A stretch of DNA of 25,413 nucleotides from Phaeoceros laevis (lineage: Eukaryota > Anthocerotophyta > Anthocerotopsida > Notothyladales). Shown piece by piece: positions 8,965-18,679 of this stretch. Every line of letters starts with the position of its first letter. Position 1 is the stretch's first letter. The position numbers and the translations under genes are program-made. The stretch is taken from NCBI GenBank assembly GCA_049999765.1, contig JBNGIQ010008953.1, positions 1 to 25,413 of the forward strand, written 5' to 3'. A model generated the notes under the pieces. The model did no database searches and was not told the origin of the DNA. It worked only from the letters and a program-made list of their open reading frames with translations.

Positions 8965-9235
8965 CTATCGATGTGCTTGAATTTCCTTATTCTTGTGTGC
9001 AAGAGTGTACCTCTCATTGAGTTTTTCCATCTTCTGCTTTAACCACTCGTGACCATCTCTACTCACCATCCAATCCTTCACTAATTGGTGATTCTTCGCC
9101 AAGGTCCTCAACGTATCATCCAACTTTCTTATGCGTCTGTCCTCTTTGAAGCATCTGTCCTCTTTGAAGTGCCGTTCCACCTGTTCTTGTCCTCTTTGAA
9201 GTGCCGTTCCACCTGTTCTTTCACTTGTTCTTTCA
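8965..9235 (-). pseudogene. Lys/Glu-rich coiled-coil-like coding relic
   Basis: Minus-strand translation from the gap edge gives VKEQ units, then VERHFKEDR, then KLDDTLRTLAKNHQLVKDWM and EWLKQKMEKLNERYTLAHKN, ending at a TGA at about 8965. The composition is strongly helical and charged. Local duplications disturb the frame: a 32-bp unit near 9180-9220 is doubled, which shifts the frame, and an 18-bp unit encoding CFKEDR is also doubled. The relic probably belongs with the VKEQ tract and the coding scraps at 9534-9766. Family unknown. Confidence 0.4.
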
Positions 9236-9494
9236 NNNNNNNNNNNNNNNNNNNNNNNNNNNNNNNNNNNNNNNNNNNNNNNNNNNNNNNNNNNNNNNNN
9301 NNNNNNNNNNNNNNNNNNNNNNNNNNNNNNNNNNNTGTTCTTTCACTTGTTCTTTCACTTGTTCTTTCACTTGTTCTTTCACTTGTTCTTTCACTTGTTC
9401 TTTCACTTGTTCTTTCACTTGTTCTTTCACTTGTTCTTTCACTTGTTCTTTCACTTGTTCTTTCACTTGTTCTTTCACTTGTTCTTTCACTTGA
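9201..9494. repeat. 12-bp minisatellite encoding VKEQ (minus strand), spanning a gap
   Basis: The unit TGTTCTTTCACT repeats about 13 times from 9336 to 9494 and at least once more before the gap. On the minus strand it encodes VKEQ. The 100-N gap inside it suggests that the assembler could not resolve the array, so the true copy number is unknown. Imperfect units interspersed with AATCAGTTCTTTCACTTGAG continue to about 9610. Confidence 0.85.
9236..9335. other. Assembly gap (100 N)
   Basis: Exactly 100 undetermined bases inside the VKEQ minisatellite. The round number suggests a placeholder of unknown true length. Confidence 0.95.
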
Positions 9495-9533
9495 GTCTGA
9501 ACAAATGCTAACAAAGCTAACAAATCAGTTCTT

Positions 9534-9766
9534 TCACTTGAGTAAACAAATCAGTTCTTTCACTTGAGTAATCAGTTCTTTTACTTGAGTAATCAGTTCT
9601 TTCACTTGAGTCTGAACAAATGCTAGCAAATCAGATGGCAAACTTAACAGTTCTGACTTCTTAGCCATCATCAAATTCTTCTTAGCCATCATCAAATTCC
9701 TTTGTACACCGAGTTGATAATTTTTTGGTTCATCCACCTTCTTGGCTTGTGTCACCTGCTTGAGGT
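9534..9766 (-). pseudogene. Coding relic with VKEL/VKEQ repeats
   Basis: Minus-strand reading from the gap edge gives LKQVTQAKKVDEPKNYQLGV, then a doubled NLMMAKK, then SDLLAFVQTQVKEL with ITQVKEL repeated, and a stop near 9534. LLAFVQTQVKE reappears in another frame at about 9523 leading into the VKEQ tract. The two segments are therefore tandem derivatives with a frame change between them. The product would be a repetitive helical protein of unknown role. Confidence 0.4.
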
Positions 9767-9866
9767 NNNNNNNNNNNNNNNNNNNNNNNNNNNNNNNNNN
9801 NNNNNNNNNNNNNNNNNNNNNNNNNNNNNNNNNNNNNNNNNNNNNNNNNNNNNNNNNNNNNNNNNN
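9767..9866. other. Assembly gap (100 N)
   Basis: Exactly 100 undetermined bases; probably a placeholder of unknown length. Confidence 0.95.
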
Positions 9867-10311
9867 CCATGTGCTGCAACTACAACCTGCGTTGGAAGAG
9901 CTCAATGAAAACGCAAATTCAACATAAACTCATCAAGCCGCTTCAGATCCAGGAACCAGATGAATGCCGCCCATACTAATGCGCCTATTCCTGTCCCCTC
10001 AGCGCACCTTCGGCCAGATAGGGATTATGATCGACACAGAATGCGTCGGCTCCTGCTCCGCTCAGCGCTCCCACCAGATGGGATACTTGCCGACAAAAAA
10101 GGTGGTTCCTCGTTCAACCTTCGATCCGGGTGCGCTGCCTTACCTGCTCACAGACTCCTTATTTGGAACTCGTCTCTCCAGGCCGAGGGGCGAAAAAAGA
10201 ACGCAGGCTGGTTTCTCCATTTTTAGCGATTTTTCCCACAAGTCGTTTGGCCTGATGTCCTGATGTCCTTATGTCCAGCGCCTTAGCTTGCGCTTCCGCC
10301 TGTGCTGCCGA

Positions 10312-10419
10312 TTTCTCAACCTCAGGTTGCATGTCCTTGGCTCCCTGTTTCTCAACCTCAGGTTGCGTGTCCTTCGCTCCCTATTTCTCAACCTCACGTT
10401 GCGTGTCCTTCGCTCCCTG
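10312..10419 (-). repeat. Three 36-bp tandem units encoding a 12-residue repeat
   Basis: Units at 10312-10347, 10348-10383 and 10384-10419 differ by a few bases. On the minus strand one frame reads GAKDTQPEVEK repeatedly, with one internal TAG in the upstream unit, then SAAQAEAQAKALD. The 36-bp period and the Lys/Glu/Gln composition resemble the VKEQ-rich relics downstream on the same strand, so all may derive from one repetitive gene. No start or full ORF is preserved. Confidence 0.6.
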
Positions 10420-10675
10420 CGGAAACTCATTGGATGTTTAGCAAGAGTGCTTGCTTGTGAGCCTTGCCTGGCTTAATGCCCTTGGTTCGAGGTGGTCGAG
10501 GAAGATCAGGTCCCAACACAAGCTTCAACCAAGTCTCAGCTGCCCAGCTCATCGTCAACCGTTATATGTGCTTCCGGGTGTAGGCTGTTGGGATCCCTCA
10601 GCACAGCACCGCCCATCTGGTGCTTCTCACCTTCTCGAACCTGCTCTGCCTCGTCCGTCGCAGTATCGGCACCAG

Positions 10676-11704
10676 CTAGGAGCTCTTCAAATCGGCGAAC
10701 ATCGATGCTTCCATGTCCTCATCCATATCAGCCACTTGCCCGAACTCCTGCACTGCTGGGTCGCATGCCGAGTTTCGTTCTTCAACTTGCAGCACCCGGA
10801 CCGGCTCAACTTCTTCCATGTGACAGTCCGGGCGCTGCCTCATGTGGTAGAGCCCCATGACAGGATCCTGCTCATAATCCCCGCTAGGGCCGCTTTGCAA
10901 CTCATCTTGTCCAGCTGCAACGTGATTCCAGAAGGATTGATTAGCCTCCATCTGCGCCTGCCTGGCTGCAGGGCAGCTCCGGATCCATCTCGCGACAGGT
11001 GCTGGGCACCTCCTCCATGTCTGCATCACTGTCTGAGCTTCCTGTTGCTTGGTGTTAGGGAAATGAAGGGCCGAACGCTCATATAGAGCAGTAATAGGGT
11101 TGAAGGGCGAACTTCCACTGGCTCGGAACCCCGTAGAGATGTTGTTCGTGAAAAGCGAATCATGGACTGCCAGGTGGCTGATTATTCCTGCCAGCACTTC
11201 TGGAGACATCTTGCTCTTATTCGCAGATATGTCACGCAAAAACGCCTCCTTGTGTGTTCTGATACGTTTCATATATACTCTTTGAAAACTGCAACCTCGA
11301 AAGGCTGCAACCCATGTGAAGCTTGAGACGGCATGCAGAGCAGGATGAGCCTCATCAAGCCCATTTCCTTGGCTTCGAAGGCAGCCTCCAAGGTGACATG
11401 TTGGATGTCAGCATTCATTATCAGTACATCCTTCCGCCTTACGCTCATTGCATCAGCAACAGACCACTGCCTTTCCCGTTTGCCCTTTGAAAACGGACAA
11501 GCCAGGAATCTTGTACCACCTGGCTTTGCCATCAGTTGATGCAGTTGAGGTTAAGGAAATGAAAGCGGTGACCACCACCACCACGAATGTCCTCCCCTCC
11601 GAGCCGAGAGACTTCAAGTTCCTTGAGATGGCGCTTGCTGGTTGGGGGTTGAACACTGCCGCCGGGTACCCCGAAAGTGCCCGGATCTGGAAGTCCCACT
11701 GCAT
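10676..11704 (-). pseudogene. Pogo/DDE_1-type transposase, broken
   Basis: Three consecutive minus-strand frames resemble the catalytic region of pogo/Tigger/Jerky-like transposases (DDE_1 family), which cut and paste DNA. From 11704 the first reads VFNPQPASAISRNLKSLG and RTFVVVVVTAF, matching the region around the first catalytic Asp in outline. The next frame (11532-11269) has LIMNADIQHVTLEAA, AKEMGL, then LCMPSQASHGLQPFEVAVFK, the family's usual H.T.E...AKE and LP..SH.LQP..V.VF signature. The third (from 11272 to 10676) carries STGFRASGSSPFNP, the usual end of the domain, and a Glu-rich tail. Breaks: a frame change before 11532; a two-base shift in an AT run at 11265-11275; and Asn where the second catalytic Asp is expected. 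The N-terminal DNA-binding part is not visible. Inactive. Confidence 0.7.
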
Positions 11705-11739
11705 GGAGCAGGCACCTCACTGGCACTCATCGATGCCTA

Positions 11740-12609
11740 ATCCCTCACAACGGTGGGATAACAGGCTGGAAAAGATCCGAATGTTGCTGTAAGCCTATCT
11801 AGTGCAATCTGCAATTGGATTGCTCAAATTTCGTCATGCATCCCGGGACCAGAAATGAGAAGCGGGAGCCAACAGTAATGCGTACCAGTTGGGAGCCCCG
11901 CCACATCTTGGGCTCATCATAAATGCTAAGCATGCTGTAGTCGGTTTGGCGTTGAAACGTCGAGGAGGAGAACCTCGTAAGAGATCTAGAGCCTTCATGC
12001 TTGCAGGACTACCAGAAAATTCTTAGTGCATTGGTGGTAAAGTTTCCACATCACAAGCGTCTTGGCTAAGTGTAGGGTGGAACACACAACGGATTGTGGT
12101 GTCCTTGCAGACTCTTCTTGACGAAGCACATTTGCAACTCCGACTGCTGGGTGGGTTGACAAGCATACTTCACCATATGATATAAACTTGACGCCTTAAC
12201 AGAATCACAGGTATAAACGGCTGTCTAATTGTCTGGTGGGAGATGTCAGATGCTCTAATGTACTAACCCAGAGACAATCCACTGAAATGTGTTCCACCAG
12301 CAGTCTTAAAAACTCGAGAGCGAAGTTAAGACTGTCAATTGGCCAAGCTCATCACAGGATCCTGTGCTGTGCTCGGAGTTGTTTAGATGGCATTTTTGAA
12401 GAGGAGCACATCTGCTGTATTGCGGCTCACTGAATGGCTCGCTAAGTTCCAACAAGGGTTTGGTGATCTCTCAGGTCACAGGACTCGCTAATTATATCAT
12501 TTGAACCTTTCAAATGACATCGACCAGACAAAGTGCTTCATTTTGACGGCCTGGATGCATGTGGAGCATGACCTAAAGGGCCTCGGGAGCTGGGAGTGCT
12601 TTTCAAATC
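11740..12609. other. No recognisable gene
   Basis: Short open frames only, without recognisable motifs or splice structure. The stretch may include flanks of the decayed transposon. It ends at an assembly gap. Confidence 0.4.
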
Positions 12610-12709
12610 NNNNNNNNNNNNNNNNNNNNNNNNNNNNNNNNNNNNNNNNNNNNNNNNNNNNNNNNNNNNNNNNNNNNNNNNNNNNNNNNNNNNNNNNNNN
12701 NNNNNNNNN
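12610..12709. other. Assembly gap (100 N)
   Basis: Exactly 100 undetermined bases; probably a placeholder of unknown length. Confidence 0.95.
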
Positions 12710-13027
12710 CTACAACCTTCCAGGCAGACTGCAGGAGGGCTAATTGCAGTTTCGCATCAGAAACGGGACTTCTAAACAAGCAATGATGCCGACTTCATCA
12801 TTCCACTCACAACAAGAGAAAAAATACAGACTTTGGTCAAAAACTGCAATTGGGAGGCTCCGATCAGGCAGCAGCTGCACACACCCTCTCCCTGACTCGT
12901 GACCAACATCACAACCTTCATTGTCTCATTCGAAGCTTGCGCATGCACACAATTAGTTGTTCACGCCAGCTTGTGGAACAGCAGCCCTGGGGGAGGGAGC
13001 GCACATAGAAACGGCTCGAGAGATCTC

Positions 13028-13372
13028 CCACCCATTTCGAAGGGGCCTAGTGTGGTTCCAAGTGGCGGCCTCGGGACTTTTTGTGAGTAAACCTCAAGGC
13101 TTGAAGTTGGTTTCGTACCGCATCGGTATTAGCGCTTTCTCGTAAATGACATGCTTGTGTTGCAGCGCTAGCCGGCCGGGCGAACGTTGCTGCAGGCAAG
13201 GACCTAGCCATATGCATGCGGCTCTTGACAAGGGCGGCGTTGCACAGAAGTGGGAAGTACTATATATAGCTAGCGCTGGTAGTAAGGTCTACAGGTAACA
13301 ATCGATCTTGTGTCAGCCTCGGGAGAGAGACAGGTCTGTAGATTGCTCAAGATCCAGAGGAGAGAATTGAGA
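13028..13372 (+). promoter_or_regulatory. Promoter and 5' region of copy B
   Basis: Almost identical to 22150-22531 upstream of copy C and related to the inverse of 2621-2950 upstream of copy A. TATATATA at 13261-13268 lies about 112 bp before the ATG, a plausible TATA box. Further upstream are GCCGGCCGGGCGAACG and a TGCATGC-type stretch. At its distal edge, CCCACCCATTTCGAA (13028-13042) extends into sequence that at copy A belongs to the P450 remnant. Confidence 0.6.
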
Positions 13373-14267
13373 ATGGCGAGCTTTGCTGGTAGCGGGCTCA
13401 ACGTCGGCTCTCACAGGCTGAATTTGGCGTCGCTTGTGGTGGTGACGACGACCATACTCTGCATACTTGGCAAGCAGCCTAGCGGGGTGGATGGAGCCTT
13501 CTTCTGGGGTGACTTCTCCAAGGACAACTGCCTGGCTCCGGGCTACATAAAGTACTCCTCTCGATTGTGGGGCATCCATGGGGACTGGATGAAGGCGTGC
13601 CTGAATAAGGACGCCTGGATCAACGGGATTTACTTTCCGCAGCCCGAAAATTGCGTGGACTTGGGCATAGGGGGCATGTGGGGCGAGTGGAAAGTGCGTG
13701 ACAGCTCGTGCGACCCCGTGTGGGGCAGCTTCCAGGACGATGGCTGTAAGAGCAATGGGTGCCGCCAGTACTCCAGCGTGCTCTGGGACATTCCCTCTGA
13801 CCGAACCTGGGAGGAGTGGTGCGCCAACTCCTGGGCAACAGGAAGCTCCCGACTTACAAGTTACACAAGTCATGCGTGAACTCCGTTTATTACAGCGAAT
13901 CTTGACATGGTTAAATTTCGAACGATTGATTGACTATATAATATATATCATCCCGAGTGGACAATACAAAATTGAAAGTGCTTGCAAGCTCATATGAATT
14001 CACATGATGATGAATTGCTGTGTCGTGCAGTGGGGTGCCTGCAGGTAAACGGAAGGTATTTCAATTCGCCCACGCGCTGGGTCAACTCATGGGGGGCAGT
14101 TCGACGTGGCGGACTACCCCAGTTGCGGTAACTGCTACCCATACGGAGCAGCTACGGTAGCCGGTGGTGACGACTTGACTAGCCTGGGCGTCCCACCTGT
14201 TTCCCCACCATCCGACTCGCCATCCGACTCGCCATCCAACTCGCCATCCGACTCACCATCCGACTAG
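13373..14267 (+). pseudogene. Secreted Cys/Trp-rich two-repeat protein, copy B (damaged)
   Basis: Exon 1 (13373-13840) is open and encodes the hydrophobic leader, all of module 1 and the first half of module 2, with the family's Cys and Trp positions kept. The splice donor is lost: copies A and C have GTAAGC at the exon end, whereas here the matching bases at 13841 read GGAAGC. Without splicing the frame reads on to a TGA at 13877-13879, giving 168 residues. The matching second exon (14045-14267, after TGCAG) is 223 nt, not a multiple of three. Its early part loses the conserved Cys of TRC, and the frame is displaced before the MWGE motif; two one-base losses would explain it. The tail frame then matches the other copies, with five SD units. 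Likely a pseudogene, although a truncated secreted product from exon 1 alone remains possible. Confidence 0.7.
14207..14267 (+). repeat. Ser-Asp-Ser-Pro codon repeat in copy B tail
   Basis: CCATCCGACTCG-type 12-bp units encode PSDS; five SD or SN units precede the stop, the longest tract of the three copies. Confidence 0.7.
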
Positions 14268-14309
14268 GTATTTTTGACTATTCATCGAGCTGTTGTCATA
14301 TTTGGAAGC

Positions 14310-14860
14310 TGCTATTGCTGTTGCACGGTGGTGATGTAGCTACATTTTGCAGCTCGGTGTCTGGTTCTGGCTTGCAATGCGACATGTTGTAGCTGGATTG
14401 GGTGTGATGTATGTTGCACTGCTGTGCACTTGGCTTGTGGTGTCCAGATCTGATGCACTGTGGATGCATATGTGCACTGTGAAGCTATGCATGTAGACGC
14501 TGAGTGCACCAGTGGCTGTGGGGCGGCTGCAGCACGTTCTGGTTCTGGGGTGCACTGCTGGGAACATGTTGCGCATTGTCCTAAACCTGGTGGCCTTCTG
14601 CTCGGCACTGTGAAGCTATGCTATTTGGGAGCACTGTATGCACTGTAGTGCAATGGCTCAACATGTATGTGGTGCATTGTTATGCACATGCTGTGCATTA
14701 TCTAGAACATGTATGCTGTAGACCTGTGTGGTGAACCAATGCGTGGACAGGACCAGTCCGTGGATAGTGTTGTGCACAATTTTAGGTGTGGTGCACCAAT
14801 GCATGGGTGGTGTCATGCACAAGTGCCAAGATGGTGTGTTATGTCTGAGATTGCAATCCA
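14310..14860. repeat. TGCA-rich low-complexity stretch
   Basis: TGTGCACTG, TGCACTG and GCACTGTGAAGCTATG recur irregularly on the plus strand (for example near 14473 and 14607). Short ORFs on both strands are composed of these words. It looks like degenerate simple-sequence DNA, not a gene. Confidence 0.5.
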
Positions 14861-14944
14861 AACGTCCACATGTCGGCCACTCCCGCGAACTCGTGAATCC
14901 ATTCTCGGTGAAAGCCTAACAGGTTGAGCATTTTCCACTGCAGG

Positions 14945-15191
14945 TAGCACAAAAGCTTTGAAGCCCAAGGATCGACAGCAAGATGCAAGCCGGTCCTTCA
15001 ACGATGTTTTGGCCATGGGTAGAATTGAGTTTTATAGTGCAGCCAAGTTGCTTCCACATTCCAGGGGTGTGGTTGTAGTCCCCCCGAAAAGCAGCTTGGA
15101 TGCACCGGATATCGCTGTAAGCCTGCATTTTGTGAGTAGGGACAAGTTACATACCGCATCTAGATCTCCCTACAGTAGCAGCCCGCAATAG
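14945..15191 (+). CDS. Possible terminal exon of an unknown gene
   Basis: After an acceptor-like TTTTCCACTGCAG ending at about 14943, one frame reads STKALKPKDRQQDASRSFND, then VLAMGRIEFYSAAKLLPHSR and VVVVPPKSSLDAPDIAVSLHF, stopping at TAG 15189-15191. The composition looks protein-like, but I found no upstream exon and no family match. It could be chance. Low confidence. Confidence 0.2.
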
Positions 15192-15623
15192 CAGCTAGTA
15201 TGTGCCTCCTACGTTTTGTTTCACAGGTAGGACTGGTCAGGTACTTCGGATAGAGAACATGACATTGTTTTGAAGCCAACATAGAAAACAGAATTGCAAG
15301 CATTCAGATTGTTGATTGTTGGGAGTTGAACCCCATACCACCCAGCGGTAGCTGCCCAACATGCAGCACAACCAGCCCGCACACTGATGTAGGCAAGATT
15401 CAAGACCCTCTTTTAAACTACACTGAATTATGAACAAGTTGAGGAATTGATGGAGCATACCAGGTTTTCCAAAATTCAACTCTTCACCACCCCTAATCTT
15501 CAGTCCGTGGATACATTGCAGAGCATTTTTTAGAGAGGCCTGAAATGAAGATGTCAAAATTCTCAAGTATCCACAAACTGCTAGCTACTTTGAAAGACAA
15601 CAATTGCTAGCTATTGCAAAGTG

Positions 15624-15943
15624 TCATGCTTTGCCGTCAAAATCTGTCCACATCTCACAAGCTTGCCTGCAGACGTGGAATGCCACATCGGGCAGCTTGC
15701 ACACCGGCCTTCCATGTGCCATTCGCCCAGTGGCCTCCATAGGGAAGTTACATACCTGACCAGGTGAGACTCAATAATGCCTGCTGGTTTGTCATCCATT
15801 AAAACAAAAAGTTGTTGTGACTTACTGTACTGGTTGTAGATGACACCATCTATTAGCGTTGTCCCAGCCTCCCACGTGCACACATGCCCTTTGTTCCAAG
15901 GTTCAGCCATCGGCTCGTGGATTGTGAACTTCATGGATGTGCA
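15624..15943 (-). CDS. Unknown gene, three small 3' exons
   Basis: On the minus strand three exons join in frame: 15943-15826, 15780-15756 and 15666-15624. The introns start GTAAGT and GTATGT and end CAG; the first is only 45 bp. The frame reads TSMKFTIHEPMAEPWNKGHV, a CTWEAGTTLIDGV segment and NQYSIIESHLVR, and closes as QACEMWTDFDGKA before a TGA. Three junctions keeping one frame argue for a real gene. Retaining the first intron also keeps the frame open, so that intron is not certain. Upstream on this strand, a stretch from the ATG at 16302 reading MELKVSPGCFRSTVGYLSSL and ending at CAG before GTGACC could be an early exon. If so, this gene and the P450 would share a divergent promoter at 16303-16476. 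I do not recognise the family. Confidence 0.4.
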
Positions 15944-16302
15944 CTAAAGTTAGAATGAACAACTCTCTTAGACTAGACTTGCCGTCTGTTGAGGTTTTCA
16001 GGTAATTATACTTCCTTACCGCTTGACCATGCTTCTGCAAACGTTTTTGTTTTGAACAGCTGGTGCTAGTTAACAGCTCCGGACAGATATATGATTTCAA
16101 ACATATGCAGGCTCCCAGAATCCAAGTTTTGTTGCTCAAGATTCAAGACACTGCCGTCCTTTTTGCTCTGGATTGTTTTTTTGTTGCAGGTGAGGCTGTC
16201 ACAATATGTGGTCACCTGTAGGGAGTACTGTATACCCTCAAACAGCGAACTTAGGTAGCCTACAGTACTTCTGAAACATCCTGGGGAAACTTTCAGTTCC
16301 AT

Positions 16303-16476
16303 TTTGGCACCCAGTCAGAGGCTTGTTCCGGTATCGATAGGACAAATGTCCGTAACGTGCCGGCCACGTAGAGGACCTGCCGCCCGGGGGCCCATATATC
16401 TATTAAACTTATAATACTTCTTCTTCCAGCAGGAGGTCGGGGTCCAACCTGCACAGCAATTGCAAGCTTGCTGGCT
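16303..16476 (+). promoter_or_regulatory. P450 promoter and 5' UTR, possibly bidirectional
   Basis: CCATATATCT at about 16391, and a second AT-rich stretch TTATAATAC near 16410, lie 65-85 bp before the P450 ATG. These are the only TATA-like sequences nearby. The divergent ATG at 16302 on the other strand would make this 174-bp space shared, but that second gene is uncertain. Confidence 0.35.
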
Positions 16477-18679
16477 ATGGAGGAGCAATTGCAATGGTGG
16501 TTGCAGCGGCTGCTGCTGGGACTGCTGCTGGCAGCAGCCCCTGCGCTGCTGCTCCTCCAGCGGAGTAGGCAGCAGCGCCTGAGATTGCCGCCGAGTCCCC
16601 CAGGGCTGCCCCTGTTTGGCCACCTGTTTCTGTTCAAAAGCTTCAAGCGACGGCACGCCGACTTGTACAAGCTGTCGGAGACTTACGGCCCCATCTTGTG
16701 GCTGCGCTTGGGATCCAGGGGCCTCCTGTTAGTGCAGTCCCCGGAGCTGGCTGCCGAGGTTCTCAAGCACCAAGACGCCATCTTCAGCTCGCGACCTCCT
16801 CCAAACTTTGCCCCTGCTTTGATCCTCCACAACGGCAAGGATGTGGCATTTGCGCCCTACGGACCGCACTGGAGATTTATGCGGTACGTAAAATTTTCAG
16901 GGTCCACATCTGTCATGAATTCATGTTCAGGGTATCCGCCAGAGTCTGGACATGTAGCACAAGTTCGTAGCTAGCTAGGTCACCTCAATTTTCGAGATCT
17001 ATGTTCGGGGCCCGTCCGCCCATTCATGAATCCATTCTCACCAGTTGCTCAAAGCATGTCTACATGATCGGTGTATGTATGGCATTGCGTTTGTATGAAA
17101 TTCTAGGAAGCTGATGACGGTGGAGTTGCTAACGCACAAGAGGATTAGTGACTTCCAGCACGTCAGGGTGGAGGAGGTAGGTTCCATGGTGGAGGCCATT
17201 CGGAGCCACCTAGGGCAGCCTGTGGACTTGGACTACCTTATCACTACTCAGAACCTCAACATCGTCACCAGGATGGGCATGAGCAAGGCTGCCATCAGCC
17301 GCTACCAGGTGCAAGATTCGCAACACAAAGCAGCAGCAATAAGAGGTAGGCACTCGTAGCTCCAGATATATAGATTTCCAGCAGGAAACCTTACTTGCAA
17401 GTGCAGACGGACCTGTCTGCATCAGGATTGAATTTCTTCGCACTAGTTGTCAGGTCTGCACTTAATCCATCGTTCAAGACTCCAGGCTGTACACCTTGGA
17501 AAATCTTCAAATGATTGTAAACATTTTGGTAGCTAGCCCAGGCTGAGATTGGACTTCAAGATGTATGCCATTGGATGGTATTTAAATTTGGTTGCAAGCA
17601 GATGCAGATGGCCATGGAGAGGTGGACAGTGGCACGGAAGGGGCACAGGATGAGGAGCTGATTAGGCTTGTGAAGGAGGTATCCCGCATCGTGGGACTGC
17701 GGACCATTGGGGACTCCTTGCCCTGGCTCTCCTTCCTGGACAAGTTTTTCCTTCGAAATGCTAGGTTGGATCAGACCAAGCGGCAGCTGGACGCTTTCTA
17801 CTCCAGGGTGATCCAGGAGCACCGGCAGTACCTGGCATCCCATCCCGGATCGCCCCCTCGGGATTTCGTGGACGTCCTGCTCAGCGCTGACGTGGACGCC
17901 GACGGGGAATCCATCATCACCGACGACGTCATCTCGGCGCAGCTACAGGTGGGTAGTTTCATGAATTCATTCATGTGGGCACCTACATCATAGATGCGTA
18001 TGCAAATGGTTTTAGTCTGCACGTTCACATCTAAGTTATACGCGTGTGCTATATGTAGGACCTGTTACTTGCCGGGACCGACACCATTTCGGTGTCCGTG
18101 GTATGGGCCATGTCGGAGCTGCTGCGGCACCCTGAGGACATGGCGCAGGCCGTACGTGAGCTGGAGCGGGTAGTGGGCGCCAGCAAGGCCGTGACGGAGG
18201 CGGACGTGGCGAACCTGCCCTTCCTGCAGGCGGTGGTGAAGGAGACGTTGCGCTTGCACCCGCCGGCGACTCTGCTCGTCCCGCACTTCTCTATGGAGGC
18301 CACCACCGTGGGCGGCTACGACATCCCTGCCGGCACCAGGGTGTTCGTTAACGTGTGGGGCCTCGGCCGGGACCCCGCCTACTGGCCACATCCTGACCGG
18401 TTCCAGCCTGGCAGATTCCTGAGTGGCGGTCAGCACGCTGACGTGGACCTGCGCGGGCATCACTTCCAGCTGCTACCCTTCGGAGCTGGCAAGCGCATCT
18501 GCCCAGGTGCCTCGCTGGCGCTCGCCGTGGTACACTTCACTCTCGCCACGCTGCTGCATAGCTTCACCTGGACGCTTCCGCCGGATGTGGCGCGGCCAGA
18601 GGACCTGGATATGACCGAGCGTCTGGGTCCGGTAGCGGCGAAAGCCGTGCGCCTCCAAGCGGTGCCTCATCCCAAGTGA
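16477..18679 (+). CDS. Cytochrome P450, A-type (CYP71-clan-like), four exons
   Basis: Exons 16477-16883, 17107-17345, 17602-17948 and 18059-18679 total 1614 nt, giving 537 residues. All introns are GT-AG and the frame is continuous. The ATG at 16477 precedes an N-terminal membrane anchor (Leu/Ala-rich, residues 8-28) and the proline hinge PPSPPGLPLFG (38-48), as in ER-bound plant P450s. Also present: the C-helix WRFMRK split by intron 1 (132-137), the I-helix AGTDT (336-340), the K-helix ETLR (393-396), PDRF (443-446) and the haem loop FGAGKRICPG with Cys479. Expected role: NADPH-P450-reductase-dependent monooxygenation of a small metabolite; the substrate cannot be told. Intron 3 sits just before the I helix, between codons. 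The donor of intron 2 could instead be 17309, but only 17346 keeps the frame with nearby acceptors; the acceptor could be 17601 or 17607. Paralogous to the remnant at 2950. Confidence 0.88.

Noticed and set aside
9336-9494. CRISPR-like array
   Set aside because: The 12-bp units are contiguous without spacers and the context is a plant nuclear genome; it is a minisatellite.
10451-11086. 211-codon plus-strand open frame
   Set aside because: It lies antisense to the transposase C-terminus and has no recognisable motif; the minus strand carries the STGFRASGSSPFNP signature.
15310-15365. Possible tRNA or SINE (GTTCAACTC box B-like on the minus strand, AGCGGTAGC on the plus strand)
   Set aside because: The box A-like and box B-like words lie on opposite strands and no cloverleaf can be drawn; probably chance.
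15237-15566. Minus-strand frame after CAG reading ASLKNALQCIHGLKIRGGEE
   Set aside because: Joining it to the upstream exon ending at 15756 gives a stop almost at once, while the exon at 15666-15624 continues the frame and ends naturally.
17309-17345. Alternative P450 intron 2 donor at CAG/GTGCAAG
   Set aside because: With this donor no nearby acceptor around 17598-17607 restores the frame, whereas the donor at 17346 does so cleanly.
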